A stretch of DNA of 64,000 nucleotides from assembly GCA_000349905.1 (NCBI GenBank), contig KB722773.1, positions 22,292 to 86,291 on the forward strand. The letters run 5' to 3'. The position numbers were made by a program, and so were the translations under genes. This stretch comes from Volvariella volvacea V23. Taxonomy: Eukaryota; Basidiomycota; Agaricomycetes; Agaricales; Pluteaceae. How positions within the stretch are numbered: the stretch's first letter is position 1; the number at the start of each line of letters is the position of its first letter. Positions 1 through 11,961 of this stretch are shown here, one piece after another. The notes under the pieces were generated by a model that was given only the letters and a program-made list of their open reading frames with translations, was not told the DNA's origin and searched no databases.

Positions 1-215
1 CCCACAGTCAGCTTTTCACCAGGATCTAATGTAACACATGCTAAAGGCATAGCATTCTAACCCTGGCCACTCAAGATGGTAGGCTTTACTTGATTGGGAC
101 TTACTTATACCTAACCTGTAATTTGAGGTAGGTGTATATATATTTGTCATGTTTCAACCTGAGATCCCCATTTCATTTTCCCTTCTCAAGTGTGGGCACT
201 CCCCAGCTCACTATG

Positions 216-440
216 ATGGTATGTGCTGTGTTTTTTCCAACTCATGCACTTATGACTAAAATGACTACCCAGCCATTTATTGTTATCTGAGACAAAGAAG
301 GTTCATTGCTATCAGAAGAATCACCGGAGCAAGATATCCTATCTGCCATTGAATGCTATAGCCTCCCCTATGGAAGCCTTGGATTTGCCTCCCATATTAT
401 GGCATACTGGACTATTTTATGCCTTTGGTATGGCGTCATG
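216..440 (+). pseudogene. Membrane-family copy a, truncated 5' remnant
   Basis: This is a broken 5' fragment of the multi-pass membrane family repeated through the window. ATG at 216-218 is followed at once by a GT donor; a 54 bp intron (219-272) ends in AG and the frame continues as P-F-I-V-I. Codon 288-290 is TGA where other copies have an arginine codon (VPIRDE, LLIRDD). The frame then gives IECYSLPYGSLGFASH and a degenerate first membrane segment, and homology stops near 437. The rest of the gene (second exon end and third exon) is absent. It is probably non-functional. Start context, intron position and the IECYSLPYG motif match the intact copies, so family membership is secure. Confidence 0.8.
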
Positions 441-1699
441 TTGATGCGATGAAAGTAGTGTAGATGACAACTTGTATTTTCGCTTTCGGACTTTTCATGA
501 TCCTATGGTCTGTGAGTTGCATGTACGCAGTAACCATTTGTATATAATGTGCGATTTGTATTCCCAAAACATCGTCCGCGTTGAGCACGAGGATATCGAA
601 CACAAGGGCAAGTATAGTGCATTCTGTGAGTGTTGAAGTACGCTATGTATGATCGGTGACGTAGACACACCAAAGAATAATGACATCGAGCTTGAGTAAG
701 GTTGCTGCATGCTGGCAGCTGAACATCGGTGTCCCTTTACCACAAGATAAATATTAACACTGCTAGCAGCCCAAAAACCTTCCGTTTGTGGGGAAAGTGA
801 GGAGACTCGGAAAGCAGCGGTGAGCATTACATGTACACTACTACGAGACAACCGATTTGCTAGCCTACCTACCCATTTGATTCCATCATCGAGCAGCTTC
901 CATTGTCAACTGTCAGCCACTCCCCCAGCATAAATTAGTCTCTAGTCGATTTAGCAAGCTCGGACGAGAAGAGGCATCCACCCTCGCAAATTTCTTTCAG
1001 TCTCTCTCCCTCTCAATAGCCACCGTTTCTTCAACGACACTCACTTTACCTCCGTTGATCAGACACCCCAACATATATTAGATCCGCCTGCGAGCTCCGC
1101 AGTCCTTCGTCGTGACCAGCGTGAAGACGCCATTGGTTGGTGCTACTCAATGTCCTGCTCAGAATAAAGGTATTGCACTATTCGACCGCGCTGAGCTCAA
1201 AGCACCAGGACGTCAGTAAGACTTCGTACAAATAGGATTAACGTATAGCATGATTGAGAATGTACAGTGTGCTATAAATTACACATAAGGATTAGTGTAC
1301 AACATAATAGAGTATAACATAACAAGACGCCAGTGGGCGTGCTAGTAAATAATACTACATCCCTTGTCAATGTCAAAGATCGTTCCCAAATCCATGCGAA
1401 TCAAATTAGTACAACTACAACGGTGAATGCTATCCGGTCGTGGAGACCCCGGATTAAATCCAAAATGCTTTTTGATGGGTGTGGTATCAGGTGGAACAAA
1501 GCTGTGGTAGAATAATTGAATATGCTTGAGATTTATGTAGCTAGTGCTGCGCGATCGAACCGACGAAATGAGCGCTTGAATGGCTCGTCGCCAACGAAAA
1601 AGGTATTAAATGGACCTGTATTGTGTCCAAACCTTTTTTGGGCTGTTGAGTTAAGTTTTACCGGGAGGGCTACCAGTATGAGAAATAGTTATAGTAGGC
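441..1699. other. No supported gene
   Basis: Only short overlapping frames without recognisable motifs were seen here, between the truncated membrane-family copy and the 3' end of the first NACHT gene. Confidence 0.5.
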
Positions 1700-4606
1700 C
1701 TAGCCCACGATTTCCATTTTTACATCAGCCAGATGACGCGAACAATACTCGCCCGATTTCCAATGTGTGAGAACTTCAGCACTAGAAGGCGGTAGATCAT
1801 CCAGGTTATGCTGGGTTGAGAGTTTAGATTGAGTGTTTAAATCAATTGCAAAGACAAGAAGGAACTCACTTCCAACCATTCCAAAACGTTTTCGCCATTG
1901 CGCTCGTGATAATGGTGTTCGATGGGAAGCCACTCAAGTATATTAAAAATGCCGGCTTTGATCTTGTGAAGTCCAGCCGTCGTCCATTGGGTATGTAAAC
2001 TGGGGTATAGAGGCATTGGAGGAGTCCAGATCCAACCCTTGCTCCAGGTATAAAGCTCTTCTATGTCAGATTCGTTACTATCCGATAGTCAGCACTGCCT
2101 AATAGTGTCATGCAGGATTGGGCACAAAATCCCCAACTCACAACATTAATAATAAAGTGGGATCTGCGAAAACGGTCAATGAGGCAAGGACGACGTTGTT
2201 GGGGTTCATGTTCTCTAGCCACGTGTGTATGTCTACCTGAGTTCTAGAACCCTCCAGCTCCGCATAGCTCTTCACGTACGCCTTTCCAAAAGCTAGGAGA
2301 GCATTCCAGGAGAGTGGACAATGGGCGTCGGTCTCATCAGAATCATCGTTGGAGTAGATCCTGAAATAGTTGCGCCGCAACCAGTCGGCAAAAACGGCGT
2401 GAGCCAGCGCACCGCTATCAAATTTACCCCTCAGCGAGGGCTCATTCTATGGTCGACAGGTGCTCAGTCGCTTTGATATGCGAGAGAGAGATATAAAGTA
2501 CGAACCCAATAATTGCAAACATTGATAAACCCGTTGTAATCATTCTCGAAACCCCCCCACGGCCCGGATTTCATCAAGAGGTAGAGGCGCTTGTTGAAAT
2601 CAAGCTTCCTCAACTGCAGCGTAAGGTCACCTGGTATGGGTGTGCCTGACAAGCAGCCCGAACAGCGCCACCACAGAGCAATTAGAAACCACGGGTCGTC
2701 ATTATAATTTCCTCGTTCCAGTTTGTTCAGGCAGAGTATTATCACTCTGGTTGCCCGAGACTGCTGATCGATGTGGTAGGCTTTACTTCGTCGAGGGTCG
2801 TAAAGGAAGTCGAGGAAGGACTTGTGGTAGATATGAACTCCCCCGTCATCAATACGCGGTATACTGAGAACTGAGTGAAGCCGCTTGAGGGCCTGACGAC
2901 ACCGAGCTCTATCGGGGTATAGTAACAATGCTAGTCTTCCTAATGTGAGCTGAAACGTATGCCAATAGCTACTGAGGAGAGCTTGGCCAGCCGTTCCAGA
3001 CAGCATCTGTTGCTCTTCCAAGCTGTGCTGAGTCGCGAGGGTGCATACCAGAAAAAGCAGGTCCTTCAGCCGCTCGTCTTGAGGCTCGTGAGACGATCGC
3101 ATGATCTGGATGTACAGCGCATCGAGGGGAGACAATGCATCCGGACTTTGCTCGATGCAGGCTTGCAGCCGCTCATGGGGATTGTAGTTGTTGTCATTCA
3201 TATACTTGAAAAGGGTGGTAGGGTAAATGTACTGTCCATCCGCCCGGTGTGCGATGATGTCCACGACCTTATTTGATGGCCAGAGACCATCCTCAGAACA
3301 CGATGCGTAACACTGAAGGTCGCAACGACGTTTGTTATAGATCCTATCAAACTGCGATCGGATAAATGATCTCATTTCTGCAAAGTTCTTAAATTCTGCG
3401 AGATCAATCCTAGTTCGGCAGCGGGATGCGAGTGGATCAACGTCAAAGGAACCGACAATGTGAGGCTCGGGCCTGCTAGCGATGATGAAAACTAGGGGGA
3501 GGCATGGACTGCAAGATAGAAGACCCAAAACCCTGTTCTGCTCCGCATCCGCACACTCATCTAAACCGTCGATTATGACCGCAGTAGGGGGAACCGTACA
3601 GGGTTCCCTGGTAGACACTGCCCTCACCGTGTTGATAATGAGCCGCTCCCATTGAACTTCGAGGGTCGCGCTTAAGACCGTCGGATCTTCTGCGATAACC
3701 CTGTCAATCTCTTCCCCTACGTCCTTTATGCCCACAGCTAGCTGGTATGCGATTGTCGGAACAAAATGAGCAACTCCATTGCGCCGGGGATCTGTACGGA
3801 AGAAGAAGAAGGATGCTATTTTGGCTTTTGAGTCTGGCTGTGATAATTTCTCCGCGGTACTCATTGCTATGGCGGACTTTCCTATGCCTGCGGGACCCGT
3901 AAGCCAGAGTATGTCGTGACCTCGATCCTCGTTTTCGATCCAACTCGTAATATCCAAGAGGATATCTTGACGCGTGTTTGGATCACACCTCAGCGGGTCT
4001 GGGCGCACATTGCCGGTATGCATTGCATCAATCACAAACAGAGCACGCAACTGGTCTCTAGCTAGGGATCTGCATGAGTTCTGCACTCATACTGCCAGTG
4101 TTTGATTGGAACTTACGCCCATCATTGCGGTTTTGTATGATGATATTGTTTCCGATCCCAACAGCGGAAATTTGTGTCCCGTTGCTATCAACTTGAGAGT
4201 TTGTGTGATTAAACGCGTCGATTACAATGCAGTTGTCATTGGGCAAATGAGTGTTCTGTTTGACTTTGACTGGAACTGTATTTGTGAGGGGTGCAGCATC
4301 CCCAGTTCCAAAAACTGGGGTGCCCTCTTTCTCGCAGTGTGGGTCCTTATAGATGGCGCCAGTGGGTGGATCGCTTCCAGTAATAACATTATCATCATCA
4401 TGGTGGGCTACCTTACCACTTTGACATTCAGTCGCCGGCATTGGATTTACGCCATTGCGCTTGGACGTGGGATCTGGCTTCCCAGTGTCGGTTACGAGGA
4501 CTTCAGTGAGTGAAATGGCGCTATCTCGACTTTTGGAGTGTAGAGAGAGCTTGAAAAGCTTTAGATTGGAGAATTTTGGCAGCTTCAGAGGCGGAAAGCA
4601 TTTCAT
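1700..4606 (-). CDS. NACHT-domain STAND NTPase (NLR-like), gene 1
   Basis: This is a predicted signal-transducing NTPase of the fungal NLR-like class: an N-terminal region, a nucleotide-binding NACHT module and a C-terminal part without recognisable repeats. My model has five exons: 4606-4117, 4061-2506, 2446-2142, 2077-1870 and 1810-1700. They sum to 2670 nt (889 aa). The Walker A is GPAGIGKS and the Walker B is VIIDGLDEC, followed by a sensor-like IIASRPEP. The N-terminal exon (about 163 aa) is polar and ends in an N/Q/I-rich patch (GNNIIIQNRN). No WD40, ankyrin or TPR repeats are obvious. The gene is divergent from, and paralogous to, the NACHT gene starting at 5088, sharing exon 3 length (305 nt) and intron phases. 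The last exon is the least certain; without intron 4 translation would stop at 1837. Confidence 0.85.
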
Positions 4607-5087
4607 AGTGACGAGGGGGGGAAGGGAGAAAACGGGACTCAGAACTAGCTGTTACACAGCACATAGTCACGCACGCCCATTTTCGTCTCGGCCATTAATT
4701 AACCCAACCCTTCCACATAGACCAGAATGGGTGTCCTGCCCTGATGAGTGTCTGACAGCAGGTCCGCCTGGCGCCGCATTCCTGTGGTTGTCCTATCATG
4801 AGCATGACACAAATTTGCTCGATATTAGAACTCATTGTCCTAAAGCTGTTAAGGACTCGCCAGCACCTGAAATTGCAGATGCTGAGCACCTCTTCAGCAA
4901 CGGTCTATCGTTGGGTACTTCCCAATCGAGTCCGGCCGGTGGACGGAATTGGCCACGGCAAACACCGCAACAGCACCAAAAGCGACACGTCCTCAGGCCT
5001 CGGTGCCCCTACTGACCGGAAGCGTGGCGTTGCACAGCCTCCATGGGTTCGACACCTCTTTACACTTAACTTCTACTCCCTCTGGCT
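4607..5087. promoter_or_regulatory. Bidirectional intergenic region between two NACHT genes
   Basis: These 481 bp separate the start codons of two divergently transcribed NACHT paralogues, so they must carry both promoters or 5' leaders. I see no clear TATA element or transcription-factor site. Short open frames cross the interval but show no family signature. Confidence 0.5.
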
Positions 5088-7893
5088 ATGGGGTGTTTAT
5101 CCCTTTTGACGAGATACTTTAAGTTCGTTCCACGTCTCAAGAAACATCGTTCTGTTGTATCTATTCATCCCGAGCACCAAAAAACTCCGCTAGACCTCCC
5201 CCCAGATGCAGTCGATCCAGATATCTGTCACAGAGACCCGCCCCCTTACACATTGCGGTCAACGATTCCCGTTGCCTGTGAATCTGCAACGAGCGACGCC
5301 CATATGTTGGGTGCCCTCAGCACTGTCGACTGTGCTGTCGAATATGCAATTGAGGACTTAGACCACCCCTCATCGACAGGTCCCAAGAATCCAATGAAGA
5401 CTTTGGGCGGCGATGACCCCAGTTCCTTCAGGGATGTTGAAGAAAACGAAGTCGATCAGCCAACCCACTCCGGAGAAGTGACCAGTGCTAACAAGTCAGC
5501 AAGCTACTCGGAGACAGCCATGCCCACGAACTGCTCGTACACTCCAAATGATGGAAGTGATAGTTCTACAGCAGTTATAAGTACCCACGCCATGAGAGGC
5601 AAATCGTTCGCCAAGCTCCACGAGGGACGAGGTATGACCAACCGGCCTATCACTATTGCTAGCTTACAATTTTATTGTGATTCTAGCACGGGACCTTCTG
5701 CTAGTATTCGTCGTAGTTGATGCAATGCACACTGGGAAAGTGCGCGCAGATCCTCTTGAGTGTCATCCCAATACGCGCCAAGCAATAATCCTCGATATCA
5801 CGACCTGGATCGAGAATAAGACCCGGGAAAGAGGCGTTCTTTGGCTTTTGGGTCCTCCTGGTATTGGGAAATCTGCGATCGCGATGAGCGCTGCGAAGAG
5901 ATTAGCCGAGCCGAATTCTAGGGCCCGAGTGGCGGCGTCGTTCTTCTTTTATAGGGCAGATCCACGGCGCAATAGCGCGCATTACTTCGTCCCAACCATT
6001 GCGTATCAGTTAGCCATCAGCTTTAAGGACGTTGGAACGGTGATCGACAGAGTAATAGAGGAGGATCCGCTGGTCTTACATGCTATGTTGGAGGTTCAGT
6101 GGAGGAAGCTTATCATTGAGCCTATCAAGACTGCTAGTGATGTTCCGCCTGCCGTCGTTATTATCGATGGCTTAGACGAATGTGAGGATGTCAGGGAGCA
6201 AGGGAGGGTATTGGAGCTCGTTTCATCCTGTGGCTTCGATTTCCCTCTCGCCTTTCTTATATCGAGCAGGCCAGAGGCGCACCTGGTTAACTCCTTCAAT
6301 TCGGATCCACTCGTGTCTCATTGTCGGACTAGCATTGATCTTGCGCAATGCAAGGATGTGTCGGAAATGCGATTGTTCATGCGATCGCAATTCTCGAGGA
6401 TCTATTCTCGACATCAGGACGTCCTGCATTTCTACTCACTTTGTGGGGTTTGGCCGACGGATGATGTTGTTGATCTTATTACGTCCAGGGCGGATGGACA
6501 ATTCATCTATCCCGTTACACTTTTCAAGTATATTGACGACGAAGACACAAATCCACACGAGCGACTACAATCCTACCTTGAACAGAGTCCAGGAGCCCAC
6601 TCTTACCTCGATGCTCTCTACATCCACATTATGAGATCGTCGCAGGAGTCACAGGACGAGCGGCTCAAGGATTTACTTTTCCTTATTTGTACACTGCAAC
6701 CGAATTCGGAGGCTATAGAGATGCCGCTCAAGAGCACCAGTAATTCCCTGCTCAGTAGCTACTGGCACGCATTTGAACCGACCTTAGGGAGGTTAGCCTT
6801 ACTGATATATCAGACTAGGGTTCGGTGTCGGCTGGCTATCAGGCGACTTCGCTCCGTTCTTAGTATCCCAAGCAGTGACGACGGGGTCATCACTATCCAT
6901 CATAAATCCTTCTCTGATTTCCTATTTGACCAGCAACGTAGTGAAGAATATCACATTAATCCGCGAGCCGAAGCAATCAGAATAATAGTGCAATGCTTGA
7001 ACAAGCTAGAGCATGAGGTGTGCGACGAGCCATGGTTTTTGCTTTCGCTATGGTGGCGCTGCTCTGTACCCTTGTTCGGAAGTCCCTCAGAGGACCTTTT
7101 ATTGCGCTTGAAGAAAATCGATTTCTACGAGTTCCTGCATATTATGATGCAATCCGGCCCATGGGCCGGGTTCGAGGCAGATTACAGTAGATTCCTGACC
7201 AGTTGTGAATCTTGGGTAAGTGGCCTCCCGTATTCGTGCGTCGAGTTTTTTGTTGAATGGCTGCCACTAGAATGACCATTCGCTGGTTGCCAAATTTGAC
7301 AGTAGAGCATTGGCACATGCTGTCTTCGCCGACTGGTTGCGTGCTAACTATAGCCGGGTTTACCTTAACGATGAAGCGGATCATGAATACTTCGGATGTC
7401 CGTTGTCTTGGAATGCTCTCCTAGCTCTCGCAATGGCATACGTGAGGAGTTACAACAAACTGGAGGGCACCCGAGCCCAGGTAGATGCGCATACATGGCT
7501 GGAGAGTATGAGCCCAAACAATGTCGTCCTTGCTTCGTTGACGGTGTTTACGGATTCTGGGCTACTGGGATTGCTGTAAGTATGAGTACCTCATATTCAA
7601 CCCTCGCGTCTGATTCATGTATTTCGTCTTACAGAAATCAGGATGACCTCGCGGAGCTGAGTGCCTGGAGCAAAGGTTGGATGTGGAATCCTGGTGGACA
7701 GTACACTTCCCACAACCCACGTCCACAGTGGGCCATAACAAGTCCAAAAACGATAGAAATTGATATTTTTAACTTAATTGCAGAGCTCCCGAGGGAGTAT
7801 CACTATCACGAGCGTAACGCCGATAACGTTTCGAAATGGTTAACGGTTAGCCAATTTGTGTTATTGTATTCAGGTATACCAAAACTTACATAA
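5088..7893 (+). CDS. NACHT-domain STAND NTPase (NLR-like), gene 2
   Basis: This is a paralogue of the NACHT gene on the opposite strand. My exons are 5088-5631, 5687-7215, 7271-7575 and 7635-7893, giving 2637 nt (878 aa). The Walker A is GPPGIGKS, the Walker B is VIIDGLDEC and the sensor-like motif is LISSRPEA. Exon 2 opens with RDLLLVFVVVDAMHTG, equivalent to RDQLRALFVIDAMHTG in gene 1. Introns 1 and 2 are both 55 bp and exon 3 is 305 nt in both genes, which points to duplication. The N-terminal 180 residues are Ser/Thr/Pro/Asp-rich and differ strongly from gene 1, while the NACHT core and C-terminus (WSKGW, HYHERN) are conserved. The fifth exon predicted for gene 1 has no clear match here, so this protein may end differently or be truncated. 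Confidence 0.86.
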
Positions 7894-8675
7894 CGACATA
7901 GGCACTCTCCGGAGATTTAGCACACCACGTATCCCATATTTTATCACATTGGGAGGCGCAGGATTGTAAGGAACAGCATGGATATCCGTTGGATAAACAA
8001 AGAAATTAATTTCGGCATCCATTCCTTGACCCCCCACCACCAAATTTGGCATACATTTAGGACACCCAATTACACCTATAAAATTATTAAAAACTTTGTC
8101 ATTAATTACTCCCTGTAGATGCAAATGGATACCATTTATCTGAGTTCTGATCTGTTTTCCATCTGTTAAATCTTTTGCTTGTAATCTCACTCTTCATGCT
8201 ACTGACTAACCTTCTGTATTTCAATTTGTATGCTAAGCTATTCCATTTACCAATGGGTTTCACTGCATTGATAGAAGATGTGAAATTTTTATCAGCCTCA
8301 CCAAATATGGTGGTATGCCATCACATGGCACAGTAGTCCCATCCCCCAGGGTGTTTTACCTGCCACACTAGTTCCAGGCTCGGAAATTGTGTTGCCTCTT
8401 GTTGATCCTCAATGAGGCATGTTTGTGATTGTGGGCGACCAGCCAGACACCGCTTACGGGGTAGGTCTGTGTAATTTTCCCTGGTTGCCTTTTGTCCACC
8501 CCTCTATGAGTGCCGCTCGCACCCGCGCCACAGAGCAAAGGCTACTTCAGAGCCCCATCACTTCTACCTTTCGCCCACTCTTCTGCGCATACGTCTGCGG
8601 GTCTCGTACTTTTCCACATTCACATCTGCCATACCGCCATAAATACGTGGGTTGACATCTCTCCTAAAAGTACTT
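7894..8675. other. AT-rich interval, no recognised gene
   Basis: A 106-codon open frame lies on the minus strand (8190-7870) and contains CPKC. I do not recognise it; it overlaps the 3' end of the NACHT gene and could be chance or a relic of a mobile element. No terminal repeats were seen. Confidence 0.35.
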
Positions 8676-9682
8676 ATGCGCTCTTACTCGGTAGTTTGTG
8701 TCGCTGATTCGCTGTCTTCGCTTGCTAGGATGGCAGCCATATCACTTGCGGTCGAAAATTCGAACGTGCCCGCGTGGCTGCCTACTCCACGAGATATTGT
8801 CAGCATATGCAGAGAACATGGATATAGTCATTCGAGCTTCAGTATACACGGGCCTGATGGTTCTGATGCCGCCTTCATCAAGTATGGTCACGGGCTAAAC
8901 ATGGGGGAGGCCCGCACCCAGGATTATATCGCAAACATTGTGAACTCGGACAAGGAAATCGTCGTCCTAGTGCCTCGTATCTATTACGCTTTTCGGCACA
9001 AAGGCATCAGCTATATCGTAATGCAGCACGTCGGCGACTGCGATTGCAACCAAGATGACCTCCCCGCAATTGCACTTGCTGTCAAACGACTTATGGCTAT
9101 TCCCAGCCCGACTGCGTCACCTGGGCCAGTCGGAGGTGGGCCGATCATGCACCGCTTCTTTTCCGACCACCAGTCCTCTATTCAGTATGACTCGGTCGGA
9201 GATCTACAGTGGCACATCAATAGTGTGAGCAGTGCTTCTTGCCTTTTGTATCGATTATTATCTGACTTAATCTAGATTCTCGCCAGGGCAGGATACGAGT
9301 GTAGGGTCGACTTCAATGAGGAAGACGGTGGAAACCTCAGGCTATGCCTTGACGACATTCACGAAGGCAATTTTCGGAAAGACAAAGACGGTCGATTGTT
9401 CGCTATAGATTTTGCAAAAAACAATTTTCTCCCTTACGCTTTTCAGGATTTCGCTTTCGGATATGGCCACAGTCTTGCCAGTAAAGTAGGAGCGTCCTTG
9501 GGCTTTTCTCCATCCAAATATTTGTGGGATTTAAGGCTTGCTTCTGGGCGTCTGCAGTTGTTCAACAATAGCGAACACGGTAGGCTACTCGTCTGCTTTA
9601 TATTCTCATGCATACTTAGAAATGAACAGGTCTTCTTCAACCTCTCCGCCAGTTAATCGGCTCTCGTGACCTCTGTGAATAG
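8676..9682 (+). CDS. Aminoglycoside-phosphotransferase-like kinase-fold protein
   Basis: This is a predicted protein-kinase-fold phosphotransferase of the APH-like group expanded in agaricomycetes; substrates of that group are mostly unknown. My exons are 8676-9224, 9276-9579 and 9630-9682. Exon 1 carries an N-lobe pattern including AAFIKYGHG and YIVMQHV. Exon 2 carries the catalytic-loop equivalent CLDDIHEGNF and the metal-binding DFG-like stretch FAIDF. In the loop the Asp and the Asn five residues later are kept, but the usual His two residues before the Asp is Leu, so activity is not certain. The first in-frame ATG is 8676; the ATG at 8730 (MAAISLAVENS) is an equally plausible start. It lies between the NACHT pair and membrane-family copies. 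Confidence 0.75.
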
Positions 9683-9985
9683 AAGATATCCCCGGTTTGC
9701 GCTACTAGTACTCATCTTGGCATTTGTAACATGTAAGAATGTGTTTCAGTCGAGTGTAGGGAGTTATATGCTCCTCCATCTTCATCTCAAGTTACTGATT
9801 GCATATGAGTGAGCAGTAGTGATCGTGAGTCAAGCCTTAGCTCCAACTTTATAGCTCAATCTCGTATATGCATCAAGTAATTCACATCAAACCACAAGTG
9901 CATGCGAGGCTTCAAACTGGTACAGAAAGGAATGAGGTAGTGAAGAACAAATATAAGGAACGAATGTGAGGAATCGACCTTGTTA
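9683..9985. other. Intergenic, convergent 3' ends
   Basis: About 300 bp between the kinase-like gene (+) and membrane-family copy b (-). No coding signal or repeat was seen. Confidence 0.5.
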
Positions 9986-10916
9986 CTACCAACTGAACAT
10001 CGGCAACCTTTTTGCAGCGAAATAAGTCCAATAGAACATAGTATTGTCACTCGTCGGCAACCCAAGCAAATTATCCGTCATCATGCCTAATGCCCAATCG
10101 CAATAGAATGCAGCCAGGACCGTGAAGAACATTGTGGCCATGATGAGAGCAAAAAGGCCAGCGCCAAATGCCTTGCCGCCGACTCCATCCTCCTCGGTCA
10201 TGGCGACCAAGATCCCGAGAACCATACCAAAGCCGATGACGGAGTAGAAGCTGATGGTCAGTTTGAAGATACCCCGGTCGTGCCAGTTCTGCACGACCAA
10301 GGACATCAGGCCTGCCATTCCGGCGAACATACCGGGGACGTCTACCATATCAAGTGCTCAGGCACGGGCAAAGATAAACAATCATCGGTCACACGACTTA
10401 CATAGGGCAATCCACCAAGCTGTGCTCTTGAGCTTGTCCTTCGTCTCCCACCAATAGTCATCCTTCTGTTCTCCTTTCAAAATAATACTGGACGTATTGA
10501 CTGCTGTTATGCCGTTCAGCAATGACATGCTCAGCTTCCAGACAGCAATGACCAATAGCTGCCAGGTATTCTTGCATTTAACCAGAGTGTATATCGCGAG
10601 CCCCGTCGAAATTACGAGACCAGTAAGAGCGAGGATCAAGTCCCATCTGCTGCATTTGACAGATCGCCAGGGCCAGAGTGGACTTCGACCAAACCAAAGA
10701 CAAAAGAGCGTGTAGTAGGTGAGGAAATGAGAGGCAAACCCGAGACCGCCGTAGGGTAGACTGTAGCATTCGATTTCGGACTTGAGGTCGTGGCCTTTTG
10801 ATATTTGAGGGATCAGATCGTCAAGGCTGGGGATAGCCATATTTGATACCGCCGGCTGGAGTGATGCAGTTCTGTTTAGAAGACTAGGTCGGATGTGGTG
10901 GTAAAGGTCTCACCAT
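9986..10916 (-). CDS. Multi-pass membrane protein, family copy b
   Basis: This is an intact member of an unnamed fungal integral-membrane family. Exons are 10916-10914 (ATG only), 10855-10402 and 10341-9986: 813 nt, 270 aa. Intron 1 (58 bp) begins right after the start codon in phase 0. Intron 2 (60 bp) is phase 1, just before V-P-G-M-F-A-G-M. The protein starts M-PAVSNM and has the family signature EIECYSLPYGGLGFASH, about six hydrophobic spans, a KNTWQLLVIAVWKLSMSLL segment, FYCDWALGMMTDNLLGLP and the C-terminus AKRLPMFSW. There is no cleavable signal peptide. It is closest to the copy at 20507-21448, sharing KGHDLKSEIECYSLPYGG and a 454-nt second exon. I do not know its function; a channel, transporter or receptor role would be a guess. 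Confidence 0.85.
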
Positions 10917-11957
10917 TGGGATAAAGGAGTGAATAGGACGAGGGATTGAAGGCAAAGGAGGGTGTTGAAAAACCTATGGGCGTCGTTGGTGCCTGTCATA
11001 ATATACCTCAATTAGACTTGCACAACGCGCTGTAAACAAGGCCTAATCTAGAGCTGTGTTGTGGTGACGAATGAATTGAGCGCAGGGAAGATGTTCTTTT
11101 TTAAAGCAATGGACCTTGGGATCTGACATTTGACGTGGATAGGGTCACGGCACTGGTACGCATTTGAATTCACCGCCCAGGTACCACGGGAGGCGATAAA
11201 ATAGTGTTAGTGTTACTAGGAGACTGAAAGATCGCTAGCTGTCGAAAGTTAGGCCCATCGGTCTCGAGTCGAGTGTATCTTATTACTACTCTAAAGGTAT
11301 GTCGGAATAAGGCATGTCATCGACCAATCCACGTTGAGCCTGAATCTGTTGATCACTTAGCATCGGGTCACTGGAGCTCTGCGGGGAAGCGCCCAGTGTT
11401 TCGAGCCTCAATCGTGATAGACATCTATATATCCCTTATCATCCCGAGAATTTGAACAATTCATCTGCAGATCAGCGCGCCAGTGGCTCCCGTCCCTTGT
11501 ATCGGGCATTACAGCGGAGTTGTCTGGATAGGGAAGTGCTGCCATGCATAGATCAGCTTGTCACATATGTTTTAAGAGCATGGGGCGCACCTTACAAATT
11601 TCTGCGTACACGCTCCCTACGCAACATGCATCTCCACATCGCTAGATCAAGCACCCCTCAGACACTCTCAGTTTATCGCATATGCGATTCATGGTTCAGA
11701 ATATACACGATTCAGTGGCGAGATTGAAGGGAATGGCATTAGGCGAAGTTTGCTGCCTCGTTGAGTGACAGTTTGTCACGTCATGTGCAGTGACTAATCG
11801 CACCGACGCGACAACTCTCCAAAATCCCCAGCCCGGCGAGGGCACTCCAGGCCGACAATCAAACACAAGCTTTATACGAGACTAACAAATGCATAGAAGA
11901 GGTCGTTTAGCGCTTTAACTTTGGTGAGGTGAAAGTATGCTGACGAGAGACATCAAC
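10917..11957. other. No supported gene
   Basis: Upstream of membrane-family copy b. The 40 bp before its ATG are pyrimidine-rich, as in other copies, and may be the 5' leader. Nothing else was recognised. Confidence 0.45.
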
Positions 11958-11961
11958 TCAC

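Noticed and set aside
495..851. 118-codon minus-strand frame
   Set aside because: No motif, no homologous counterpart near other family copies, composition like surrounding non-coding sequence.
7870..8190. 106-codon minus-strand frame that might be a transposase fragment
   Set aside because: Contains only an isolated CPKC; no catalytic residues, no terminal repeats, no neighbouring fragments that extend it.
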